From positions 1,118,501 through 1,182,500 of the forward strand of contig CM065297.1 in assembly GCA_032871835.1 (NCBI GenBank): a stretch of DNA of 64,000 nt, read 5' to 3'. The DNA is from Dipteronia dyeriana (taxonomy: Eukaryota > Streptophyta > Magnoliopsida > Sapindales > Sapindaceae). Positions 24,566 to 36,000 of this stretch are shown in pieces (the first letter of the stretch is position 1; the number at the start of each line of letters is the position of its first letter). The translations under genes were made by a program, and so were the position numbers. Under the pieces are notes generated by a model. That model was not told the DNA's origin, ran no database searches, and saw nothing but the letters and a program-made list of their open reading frames with translations.

Positions 24566-25061
24566 CATCTGAGAACACTCCAGTATACATTATATACACA
24601 CTACACATCCTCCTCCCCTTCTCTCTTCCACTTCCACCACAAAAGCAGTAAAAAAAATAAAAAATCTTTGCTTTCCTTTTATTACGACCTTATTTTCCTT
24701 ACTGGGTCACTTCTACTTCCAAAAGTTTTCAAAATTTTATTTTATTTTATAAATTTCTATGCAGAGACTGTCACAATCCCAACTTTTAGAGAGAAGTGCA
24801 CTGTGAAAAAATAAAAATATATATAGGTATAATTAAAAATTTCCCTTCTTTCTGCAAAAATCACAGAGGGGTTGTCGACTTTTATTTATTTTAATTTGTG
24901 TATATATATGTTATTGCAAAACAGCCCCTTTTATTGAAGGAGCTGTGTTTCTCCTTTTTATTCTGCAACAACCACAACTAAAACCCTTTTCCTTTTTTTA
25001 AGAATCCCCATTTCTTTTGTTGGTTCTAAATTCTCTAAAAAGCAAAGGGACTTGCAAAGCC

Positions 25062-25179
25062 ATGTCAGGTTTGTATAATCCCAACTTCTCGCCTGCAAGA
25101 GCTGCTTCTCCACAAATTAGAGGCAACCCAGATATTGACAGGTATGCCCCTCCCTCACTGGCGACTTTATATCTATCTA

Positions 25180-25214
<35 letters not shown>

Positions 25215-26300
25215 TCAAATATATATACGAGGCTTCCTAAACATGTGTAATAGCTTGATTGGTCAAGCTGTTGAATTTTCTTGTTTATCAATCTGTGTGT
25301 TTCGTTGGCTTTTGAAGAATTGTGTTGTTTTTGATCTGTGTCGGTTTGTTTGTTTGATTGCTTGCAGTCAATACTTGTCAGAGCTGTTAGCTGAACATCA
25401 AAAGCTAGGACCTTTCACACAGGTGCTTCCGATATGCAGCCGACTGTTAACTCAAGGTTGCTTACTTTGTATCTGAGTTTTGGATCTATGATTTTCTTGC
25501 TTTTAACCGGGGTTTTCTGCTTTCTATAAGTTCTTGTCTTTACAACTACATTGCTGCTCCTGCAACTTGTGCTTGTTTGGTTTGTTTAGTTTAGATCCTT
25601 CTGATTGTAGTCATTTCCAGTAACCTTAGTCACTAGCTTCAGCTACTCTTGATGCTTGTTCTGATATGCATCCATCTCGATTATTTAGCTGATGGGATTC
25701 TGAACTGATCGTTTTTATTTTCTTTTCATTGGCTTCTAGATGGTGGCTTGGCACTTATGTCAATTGTGTTCAATTGCTGCATCTATGAAATTGATGTAAT
25801 TTTAAGTGTAACCTTCCGTTCGTACTTGGAGGATTTGGGAAATTAATAAACTTCAATCGTAATATTTGGCATATTTCCCTTGTTCTAGATGGAGTTAGTT
25901 TGAGGTAACTATAGGTAATTCATGACTGGTATTTACATACAGGATGTAATCATGTCTTACATTCCTGATGTATGACAGGAGATAGTGGTCTCGTGGGCTA
26001 GATTTCAGCACAATTGCCACTTAAAAGCTAAAATGGTCATAATTCTTCACGAAATCAAATGCCCTTCATATTTTGTCTGTGTTGCAGCATTTTTCTTCTT
26101 GTTTATTTGTTTTTTTTTTAGTGAACTTCTTCTGTATTGTGCCTTTTATTTTGTTTTGGTTGAATTTCTTTTCTCTTGTGTTATATATTATATCAGAACT
26201 GATGCTGATTGTTATCTCTTATAAAATGCTTGTTTATTTGCAGAGATATTTCGGGTTTCTGGAATGATGCCCAATCAAGGGTTTGGTGACTTTGATAGAC

Positions 26301-26346
<46 letters not shown>

Positions 26347-29307
26347 CAATGTTGCTGGCTCAGGCTTAAGTGGTTGGAATAATCTACCACAGGAGGTAAT
26401 TGTTCTCAGATTTTCAATTAGGATCTCAATCTTGTATGTGTAATTTGCATTTTTTTTTTTTAAATTCGATTAAGTTGTAGTTGAATACTTCTTCTTTTCA
26501 TACCTCATTTGAGATACAGCATTCAGAACATGTGTCATGTTTAGCTGTTTCACTTGAAATTTTCTTACAAATGAAGTGATAAGTTGTTTGAGGTGTTCAT
26601 TTTCAAATATGAACTATCCTACAATATCTCTTGTATTTTATTTTTCCTTTAGCTACTAGGACAAGAGCTAGATTAAGCTTTTTGTTTCAATTGCTTTATT
26701 TGTTCTACCTATAAGCTTAACTGATCACCAATTGGACAGCGATGCCGATAATCCTAGTTCAATTTTCAAATTGCTACAAAGTTCCCTTAATTTAATTTTC
26801 TTTTACTTGTTCATAGTTTATTAAAATTTGAATTCTATTGTGAAAGTGGCAGCTTGAGAATGGGTCTAAAGTGTCGATAGGTCCTTGGTTGATCTGTGGA
26901 AGGGTTATCTAGTGGCATGAAATTGAAATAAAGCTAAAAGTTGATCTTGATTAATAACCTAGTTATTTAGGGTCTATTTTTCCGGCTGTTTTATCTATCT
27001 GTATATTCTGAGTTAATAAATGAATTCAACTTGCAATTATAATGTTCACATGAGTGAGGCCCTACCATTTCTAACAAGGGCATTTGTTTTCTTCCCAATA
27101 TCATCTATATGAGGTTCTAATTAACGTAATGATTTCACCTTTCCAAGATTCTGATGTGAATCTGTGTTTTCGCATGGTTTTTAATCCATTTAAACAGGCT
27201 GACGATACTTTTCAAAAAAGTAAAAAATAAATAAATAAACAGGTTGACAATATAAAGACGGAACGTAATTGGACTGAGTAAGATATACCAAAGTGAATGT
27301 GAGAAATATTCTGATTGAAAGCTTGATAAGAGTTTGGTGTACCATTGGATATATGGCCTCATTGACTTCTCAAGATTCCTAGTATTGCAATGTTCATAAC
27401 TGAGTATAAAATTCTTTCTTCCATCTATTGCGTACGATTTTTTTTCCTTCAATCTGTTTCCTACCATTACATTATATGTCTGGCAGTCTAGGTGCTGTAG
27501 GTATACCCATAACAATTTAACTTGTTGGAAGGAAAAGGGTTAACATTTAGATCGGAAGAGAAACAGATGAACATGGGGATTCTGTTAACTTCTTTTCTGT
27601 CAGGTCATCACAGACTTTGTTTTTAAATATACTCGGGCTTAAATGTATGTTTGATTTAAACACTCTTTTTTGCATATTCTTAAAAATGAAGTTATTGATA
27701 TGCCGGAATGATAATTGCAGATTACTCTCCTCTTTGATATGCTTATCCATGTGTTCTCTGTTGATTGGTTGGTTATCTGAATTGTGAATAGTGAATACTG
27801 ATTTTTTGTTTTTTTATTACTGCTGTATACTAAGATATCCAAACCCAATGTTTACATAACAGAGAATAGGTGGACCTCCTGGAATGACAATGGACTGGCA
27901 AGGTGCCCCTGCTAGCCCCAGTTCGTATACAGTGAAGAGGATTTTACGTTTGGAAATTCCTGTGGATACTTATCCAAATGTAAGCTTTATAAATGATATG
28001 TTTAGTTTATCGTGTCAAATTTGATGGGTTGATTTACTTCACTTTAATAATCCAAACCTTTTAATGGATACTAATGCCTGGACTGTCTGTTTTCTTATTG
28101 TTTTGTTAGTTTAATTTTGTTGGACGACTTCTTGGTCCGAGAGGCAATTCACTGAAACGGGTGGAAGTTACTACCGGGTGTCGCGTGTACATTAGAGGAA
28201 AAGGGTCAATAAAAGATCCAGACAAAGTAAGCACACCCATTTGTTTACTTTCTTTTTGTAATTCTACTGGAATTAGCTAATTTGCAATCATGAGTCATCT
28301 GAAAATGGATATGGATACAGTGAATTTCCAAACAATATGTAATTTTGTATCCAATCTTTTGACATTGAAGATTGGTTCTGGTTTCTGTGCTCAATTATTT
28401 TCTATCCTTGCTCATTTCAAGGAAGACAAGCTAAGGGGAAGACCAGGGTATGAGCACCTCAATGATCCACTCCACATCTTGATCGAGGCTGATTTACCCG
28501 CCAGTGTTGTTGACATAAGACTGAGACAGGCACAGGAGATTATAGAAGAATTGCTGAAACCTGTGGTGTGTATCTTGATCCTAGTTCTCATTCTTGTAAT
28601 TTTAAATTTGTAGTATCGCTGCTCACAAATATTTACCTCTTTCATGTTTGTCCAAAAACTTACCTCTGAGTGCATGTCATTATGCTTGAAGAGGAGACAT
28701 GATGAAATTTAAAAGTTAAGATTTACCACTTAAAGGATTTAGTTGTTTTAACTGTTAAAAAAAAAATGAAATGTGTGCATCAGCTCGTCTTAAAAGAATT
28801 GAAGAGAACCTCTTATGTTGTGGAAAGGTGAGCAATTGATAGAGATTGCCGCATAGTTACTACCTTTGCTTCCCCTAAACACTCATTCCACATTCTTTGC
28901 ACAAGTCACTTGACTCACTTCCAGTAGAGCCCGCAATGATCTCCCTTAAAAAAACAACTTAGTCAAATTGTAGACTAAGGTGTCTGTTGATTTATGATTA
29001 TCTTACACCATAAGGTTGCTGGTTCAGTTAAGCAAAGAATTCATTTTCCAGCAGACATACTCTGCATGCCTCTAATTCTCTGCGAATATCTATTAGAAGG
29101 CATCTTGGTTTTGGTTTTGATTAATATTTTGTCAAATTTTAAATAAAATCTCTTCTGCAGGATGAATCGCAAGATTATATTAAGAGGCAACAGTTGCGTG
29201 AACTAGCAATGTTAAATTCGAACTTCAGAGAAGATAGCCCCGGGCCAAGTGGTAGTGTCTCCCCATTCAATTCAAGTGGAATGAAACGTGCAAAAACAGG
29301 ACGCTAA
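25062..29307 (+). CDS. STAR-family KH-domain RNA-binding protein (Quaking-like; seven exons, 281 aa)
   Basis: The exons are 25062-25141, 25368-25456, 26244-26395, 27863-27979, 28110-28226, 28422-28565 and 29161-29307, all GT-AG with continuous frame. Residues ~27-62 ([16 protein letters not shown]) form a QUA1-like dimerisation segment. The KH domain starts near 128 ([20 protein letters not shown]), with the GxxG loop GPRG at 155-158 followed by NSLKRVE, and ends with IIEELLKPV at 233. A short QUA2-like helix ([15 protein letters not shown]) follows, and the C-terminus MKRAKTGR is a possible nuclear signal. Such proteins bind single-stranded RNA and act in splicing, mRNA stability or flowering control in plants. 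The length matches plant SPIN1/Quaking-like proteins. I recall the Arabidopsis counterpart as At3g08620, next to the NDUFA1 gene, as here. Confidence 0.95.
25171..25213. repeat. (TCTA)/(TCTG) tetranucleotide microsatellite in intron 1 of the KH gene
   Basis: Runs of ATCT and GTCT units occur about 30 bases after the first splice donor of the KH gene. Confidence 0.9.
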
Positions 29308-30714
29308 GAGTTGATATCTATCCATCACCATGTGAAGTTGTTTTTACCCTGCTCCAGAATTTCAAGGCTGATTATACCTTCTGATGATACATGCTGTCAT
29401 ATCAGCACAGCTACAAAAGATTAGGCTAACAGTTCTTGCTGGTGAGCTTTCTGGTGGGTTTTTCTTTTCTTATGGTTTTGTTTTTTGGAACAGAAACAAA
29501 AAGCAAAAAATTGAAAGACATTAAAAAAAAAATTATATAGTTGGTTATTGGAGTTCTAGGTTTGTTGAGGTCAGATTTTCCTGTAAACTTAATACATTCA
29601 TTGGATTTATTCTTGTGCCAAGTGACTTTGAGGAGTGTGGAATATATATATAATATAATATAATATAATTATATATAAATATTAATGGTTCAAACACTAG
29701 GTCCTATGCCGAAAAATCGAGTTTTGTAGGTGTGTTTTTGATGTCTATATGTTTATATAAAAGCATCGAGACAAAAGTTATGTAAGTTGGGTCTGTTCTG
29801 TACTGTTCCCAATTACAATCTCAATAATTTACATTCACCATCAATTTCACATGGCTTGTGTTATCAAGCATATTGCTTCCTTTTGTATTGTTTTATAAGT
29901 ATAGGTTGGTAGAGATTCCAAGTTATATACTTGGCTTTGTCCAGTGACTGCAGATTCCAAGGTGGGGTAGTGTAATTTTATTCATGTGATTGTCTGCTCA
30001 TATGATCAATTATATCTAGTGGAATCCTATGCTATGAACTCAGCCTTAGTCTTGTTTTGATCTTTATTTTACACTAAAAAATACAAAAGTGCCGAATTGG
30101 TTGACAACAGCGTTAATAAAACAAGTATAAATCTGAGCAGGGATTCGCTTCTCATATGAAAAGCAAAAATGAGAGATGCACTTTTGGTGGTTTTTCAATG
30201 GGTGGTTTTATAATTTAAAATAAAGGGTTTGTTAACTTTTCATTGTAAAGTAGATGAATCAGAAAGGTTAGTCTTCCACTTTCTTCTGGTCAAACCCAGA
30301 ACATGAATGCTTCATTGGAATCATAGTAATTATTATTCAAGGTTGACACAGGAAGCTAAATAGCTAATAAAAGGAAATTAACAGTGGGAAGATCTTTTCA
30401 TTCAGGATTCACTATAGTCCACTTATAATCATATGAAAGGAGAATTGGGGAATAAAGCTAAGTGAAAGCAATGTATGACGTTACACTTAAAATGTATGAT
30501 ATTGATAGTTTCTGTCTTTAAGAGATGTTAGACCATATAAACTGACCGGTCAATGAATTCTATTCTCTTTCTTGTTTCTTCTCACAGTTTCTTATTTCAA
30601 ACAACAAACGAAACCAAATCTTTCATACTTACAATGATCAAAACGTACACGGAAAAGCAATATCGGTTGTTCTTGACAAACCCGTTCTCAGATTTAAAAA
30701 ACAATAAAAAGAAT
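29308..30714. other. 3' UTR of the KH gene and intergenic DNA
   Basis: The KH gene 3' UTR probably covers the first 300-400 bases. An AT microsatellite stands at 29643-29680. The remaining kilobase shows no gene. A T-rich run on the - strand just before 30715 would serve as the Pol III terminator of the tRNA gene. Confidence 0.5.
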
Positions 30715-30808
30715 TCCGACCTACCGGATTCGAACCAGTGACCTAAGGATGGCTACAAGGCAGATTAACCACTACAGTCCTCCGCTCTACCAACTGAGCT
30801 AAGGTCGG
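30715..30808 (-). tRNA. tRNA-Tyr (GUA) with a 21-nt intron
   Basis: Reading the - strand, the acceptor arm CCGACCT pairs with AGGTCGG and the discriminator base is A. The A box TAGCTCAGTTGG and the B box GGTTCGAATCC are both present. The anticodon stem is GAGGA/TCCTT with loop CTGTAGA, so the anticodon is GTA. A 21-nt intron follows position 37 (between CTGTAG and ATCC), the canonical site for nuclear tRNA introns. The mature length is 73 nt before CCA addition. A run of five T on the - strand about 5 bases beyond the 3' end is a Pol III stop signal. Nearly all plant nuclear tRNA-Tyr genes carry such an intron. Confidence 0.96.
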
Positions 30809-31285
30809 ATTTGATGATGAGTATGCATTATATTATTAAAAACACATATTGCTTGAACAATCAATATTGAATTAGGTGGTGATGGGACTGATGGCCCATT
30901 CCCATAGGCTATATCATGTGAAAAACGAATTGGGTATTTTTTTTAATCGTCGAGACCAGCGAACCCAACTCAAGACTCGACTCGAGACTCAAAAACCTAA
31001 TCAAAACCTCTTTTTTTTTTTTTTTAATTACAATTTTAATTTATAAAAAAGCTCCCACGTTTCATGCGCCGCCTGCACTCTCTACACTACTAGTGATCTG
31101 ATCATCTCTTTTCTCCGGTACATTTCTAACTTTTTTTTTTCTTGGTTTCTTATTAAGCTTTCTTGCTCTGTTCATTTATCGATATTGATATATTCCGATC
31201 AATCGTATGTTGTTGTTGTATTTGATTGTTGTTGTTGTTGTTTGATTTAGACTTTAGAGAGAAAAAGAGAAAAACTTTGAACGAC
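30809..31285 (+). promoter_or_regulatory. promoter and leader of the RETICULATA-related gene
   Basis: The interval holds the 5' flank of the tRNA gene and the promoter of the next gene. A possible 5' UTR intron runs from CTCCG|GTACAT near 31116 to TTTGATTTAG| near 31250, just before the start codon at 31286. Nothing else is recognised. Confidence 0.4.
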
Positions 31286-32365
31286 ATGGCGACCGTGGCT
31301 CGTCTCCGTTATTCGATAATGTCTACCACCAGACACATCCCAAATATCTCTTCTGTCCCCGAAAATCGCCAAATCTCCGCTTTCACTTGCAAACTTCCTG
31401 CTGTTTCTCTCTCCTCCTCTCACACTCACAATCACTCTCTTCGTATTCTCCGCCACCAAACCAGATTCCAAGTCTCCTCCACCAGCGGCGGAAACAACGG
31501 AACCGGCGGAGGAAACAATGGTGGTGGCGGCGGCGGCGGTGGTGATGGGAGTGGTGGTTTTGATAGCAGTGGGTCTGATCAAGGTGTTGGGGCTTTAGGT
31601 CTTTTAGCGAGCGGATGGCGATCGAGAGTGGCGGCAGATTCGCAGTTTCCGTTCAAGGTTTTGATGGAACAATTGGTTGGCGTTACGGCTTGTGTGCTCG
31701 GTGACATGGCTTCTCGTCCAAATTTCGGACTCAATGAGTTGGACTTCGTTTTTTCGACTCTCGTTGTCGGATCCATATTGAATTTCACTCTCATGTATCT
31801 CTTGGCTCCGACTATGGCCTCCTCCTCCCAAACCCTTCCTGGGATTTTCTCCAAATGTCCGACAAGTCACATGTTCCAACCGGGACCTTACAGTTTCATC
31901 AACAGGCTCGGGACTTTTGTCTTCAAAGGTGTTGTCTTTGCTTCTGTCGGATTTGCTGCCGGTCTTGTTGGGACTTCCATCTCGAATGGGCTGATTAAGC
32001 TGAGGAAGAAGATGGATCCGACTTTCGAGACCCCCAACAAGGCTCCGCCACCGATTTTGAACTCGCTCACTTGGGCTCTTCATATGGGGATCAGTAGTAA
32101 TTTAAGATATCAGACGCTTAATGGGGTTGAGTTTATGCTTGCAAAGACGGTTCCTGAGCTTGTGTTCAAGAGCTCTGTGGTGGTTTTGAGGTGCTTCAAC
32201 AATGTGCTTGGTGGGATGTCTTTTGTCATTTTGGCAAGGATGACTGGAGCCCAAAGCGTCGGAGGAAAGGACAAGACCGCTGCTGTGGAGGCCGCCGAGA
32301 AGCAAAAGCTGCTTGATAACGGCGACGAAAACTTGAAGAGCACCAACAACCAGTCAACAAATTGA
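31286..32365 (+). CDS. RETICULATA-related (DUF3411) chloroplast envelope protein (359 aa, intronless CDS)
   Basis: The ATG at 31286 opens a Ser/Thr/Arg-rich N-terminus typical of a chloroplast transit peptide. A low-complexity Gly/Asn linker follows at about 73-105. The conserved part begins near 115 and includes LLASGWRSRVAADSQFPFKV, MEQLVGVTACVLGDMASRP, hydrophobic membrane segments, and FINRLGTFVFKGVVFASVGF. Further on lie the blocks NLRYQTLNGVEFMLAKTVPE and VVLRCFNNVLGGMSFVILAR. This is the DUF3411/RETICULATA-related family, proteins of the plastid envelope linked to leaf mesophyll development, amino-acid or nucleotide metabolism and variegation. The biochemical activity is not established. 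In-frame codons upstream of 31286 contain no ATG. AATAAA lies at about 32431. In Arabidopsis I recall two tandem copies (At3g08630 and At3g08640) at this place; only one is here. Confidence 0.94.
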   Translation: MATVARLRYSIMSTTRHIPNISSVPENRQISAFTCKLPAVSLSSSHTHNHSLRILRHQTRFQVSSTSGGNNGTGGGNNGGGGGGGGDGSGGFDSSGSDQGVGALGLLASGWRSRVAADSQFPFKVLMEQLVGVTACVLGDMASRPNFGLNELDFVFSTLVVGSILNFTLMYLLAPTMASSSQTLPGIFSKCPTSHMFQPGPYSFINRLGTFVFKGVVFASVGFAAGLVGTSISNGLIKLRKKMDPTFETPNKAPPPILNSLTWALHMGISSNLRYQTLNGVEFMLAKTVPELVFKSSVVVLRCFNNVLGGMSFVILARMTGAQSVGGKDKTAAVEAAEKQKLLDNGDENLKSTNNQSTN

Positions 32366-33096
32366 AACAAAACCCAACTCATCATATCAGTCTTGTTGGC
32401 TGCTGTTAATTTGAATGTCTCATGTGCAATAATAAAATATAGTTGAATGGATGAACATCTTGTTTTATAAGATTTGAATTTGAAACAATCGTCTGTTTTT
32501 GGGTGTGACTTTCTCAGAAAGTACCAAATAGAAATCAGAAGCTTCTAAAATAATTCATACCATGTTGTTAAGGATTCAAAGTTCAAGTATTTTCTGGTTG
32601 ATCTAACAAAGACAAAAAAACATGTCAGTCGAGTGGTTGGTAACGATGGGGACACTGGAGCTACGAATAATCTCAATCACAGGTTACCAGCTGCATTATT
32701 GCTGATAAATAGACACCACGGATATTTGTAAAACCAATTCAACTTCAAGCTTCAAATGAGTATATATTATTATTCTGAAATGAAGATTTTTCACTTATCT
32801 CAGTCTAAAAATTGATTGCTAACTCGATTGTTTGTACAAAGATTAAATGCAAGAACAAATGTCACAAATCATCCATCCTTGATCCTCTTTCCTTTCCATG
32901 TTCTTGTCCTTTATAGAGTACAATAAGCGATCCACCCCTTCGTAGCATAGAATGAAACCTCATCCTACTAAAAGTTTCCTTTGTATTCCCTCTCTTTTGT
33001 GTGTTCTAACTATCATCCCAAGTGCCTAACTTATGAGCTGAAACCTGTGTGGACATCATTAACCAATTTTACACTGAGAGCTTTGGTAGGTATTTT
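32366..33096. other. intergenic between convergent genes
   Basis: The interval holds the 3' UTRs of the RETICULATA-related gene (poly(A) signal near 32431) and of the ZIP gene from the other side. No further feature is recognised. Confidence 0.5.
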
Positions 33097-36000
33097 TCAT
33101 CTGACAGCCTCTGGAGCCGAATTGCAATAAGGGGTATGCAAGCAAACCAACTTGGTGCATGTTAAACAGAGAATAGCAAATCCGACTCCTACTGCGAGTC
33201 CGCAACTGCTTTTCCACACATCCAAGCCCAGTGCTCTCTTTACTATTCTTCCGAAACTTGGGAGTAATCCCCCACACGCGAACACCATCACATGGTCTAG
33301 ACCAGTGTAATCGTCAAGTCTTGCAAGTATGGCTCCGATTGCAGACGTTGGACCCATGAATCCAATCAAAGCAGCTGCTGCGAGGGATCCAGACCAGCTA
33401 TCAGTTGCCCCAAATATGCAGCTTGCCACGGCTGCACCTCGAGGGAGGCCATGCAGGGAAACAGGAAGGACCATGTGCTGACCGAGTCCATAAGCTTTTG
33501 GTGCAGCAACTCCTAGTGCAAGCCCCTCAGCCAATGCATGCAAGGCCACCGCTCCACATGATAAGAATGATTGAAGGGTAAGAACACTCATTGGAAACAT
33601 GGTAACCGAAGGCAAGGTAACTGATGAAACTTTTTTTCGGCCTGCAAGCTTCAATACACTGGAGCTCAATACATGGACACATGCAGCCCCAAGTGCAAGC
33701 AGAAACACGAGGGGAACAAATCCCATCTTTGAAGACACAAGTAGCTGTAGTGGTCGCCAGCCGCCAAGGACAAATGCAATGCCAGAAGCTGCACCCATGA
33801 GAAGGGCATGCTGAAGCTGAAAAGCGAGAGCAAATGCAACAAGGGCACCACCACCGAGCAATGGCCCAAGACCAAAAAGCAAAGAAACAAAAAAGCCAGA
33901 AGCATCCTCTGCACTGCAAAGAAGAAAAGCTGAGATTTAATTGAGTTGAAGAAGACAAATACAATCTAATTAGGATACAAAAAGAAAAAAAAAACAAATT
34001 AGAGTCGATAATGCAATGTAAGGGCAGGGTAGTGTGTACCCGTGGCTTAACTTTATAAAACAACCAGAATGGACACATATACTTAAGTATTTGCAGTCCC
34101 TAATCAAAAGAAAGTTAATACTTAAAGAGCACAATGAATGACGATATAAAATGGGTAAAGCAAACCCGAATAGTTGAGATATAGCTTATGCAATATTGTT
34201 ATTCTGTTCATGCATTCTCTTACAACAACATGAAGTTAAAAAAAAAACACTCACCTGTAATCACGGCTGACATTTTGAAACAAAGCACCAAGAGCTTCCA
34301 TAAATGCCACAGAAAGTGTAGCTGCTGATGCCACTGAAGATGGAGAGGCTTCCTATAATCAAAATGCCAGGGAATAAAACATCCATGTTTAAAATCTGGG
34401 ATCTTAGTTCAAGTTAAATTTAAACCATATTCAGCTTCCAAATTCATCATTGAGAGATTTATTTAGCTTTTAGAGGTCGGTTAAGGGAGGACAAAAGGGA
34501 GTGGAGACGGGGGCAATCTACTAGATAGACTATTTCTCATGGGTCGGACTAAATAAACTTAAATTTCTGACTTAATTTTTTGACTCCAATATCTTAATCA
34601 TTGGATTAAGAATACATGAGCAAATGAGTGGTTGAGTTGAAGTCATAAATTTAAGTTGTTTTAGTCTAACCCATTTCTCATTATTTATGTTACATTACTT
34701 TATAACACCAATTATTTAAAGGCATCAATTCCGTCATTTATGTATTAATCTCACAAAAACTTTATATATCAACTCAACCACTATATATGATAACTGCCAG
34801 AATATACAAGGGTCAATTGCACTAACATACCCTGAGTTTTTCAAAAAGGTATAATATTCGATTAATTGCTTTAATTGCAGAAGACCGTTAGTCAAAATCC
34901 ATTAAAGATCACGGTTGACTATATTTCTACGGATAAAATAATCATTTAGTACATCGATAAATTTTAGGCTGAAATACATTAATAAATAAATTATTTATTT
35001 GCTAATTAAAAACTAAACATGAAGTAACAAATTAATTATTTATTTGGATGGATAAGAAATGGAGATCAAATGAACTGGGTCAAAACCTCTTCCAAGATGG
35101 AGGAGATCTAGGTTCGAATCTCATCCTTCTTTGGAAGATATATGACTGATCAACAATATATTTTAAATGTTCTTCCATAGAGGCAAGAATTTGGTGGATT
35201 TGGTTTCCGAATCATTTTTGTGATAACTTCACAGCACCTAATTTCTCATAATGGGAATTAGAAAACACTTTCCAAATCAATCTTCAACAAAAAACACATG
35301 CAGAATTGAGAAGAATTTATGGTTCCTCGTATAAACCCAGATCTAGCAGTTGGTCAACAATTTGTCATCTAATGCCTCCTCCAAAATGGAAACCGAATCT
35401 CCATTAATGGAGGAGACAACCAGATCTGCTCCTCCTCCAAGAAGGTAGGGATCTGCTCCTCCAAGAAGTCACTCCGGTGGTGGACTTATTTGTACTTTTT
35501 ATTTTGTTAATATATATTGTGGGTTGATGATTGAGTTGATAAAGATGGTTTGTGTATTGATTTTACTTTGATAAAGATCTAGTTTAAAGGGATGTTTGGG
35601 TGATGAAGTTAGAAGAGATGTTTGGATGATAAAAGATGGATTTTGAAACTGGAAAATTGGTGTTTGGGGAAGTGAGAAAGGGAAAGAAAATGAAAAAGGA
35701 GGAAAGAATTTGAAAGAAAAAAAAATCTGTAAGATTGTTTTTCTTGTATATGTTATTTTTTTTCAAAAGATTTTTTCTCTTAAATCCTTTGGGGATTTTA
35801 GCAAAACTACCTTATTTGAAGGACTGAATAGCAAATCTGACCTAAAACAATTGCAAAAATGCCCTAAAATACCCTCATTTATAACTTCACTCAATTTATT
35901 AGATTTACCTAACTTCAACTAACAATTTACCAACCATCAACTAAAATTCACTAACAAACTCATAAAACCAATAACTAAACATCTAACAATTATATTTTCT

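Noticed and set aside
32102..32385. Antisense frames over the RETICULATA-related gene
   Set aside because: They are shadows of a GC-rich coding sequence on the opposite strand.
35080..35150. tRNA-like B box (GGTTCGAATC) in the ZIP intron
   Set aside because: No acceptor stem, A box or anticodon arm can be formed; at most an old SINE fragment.
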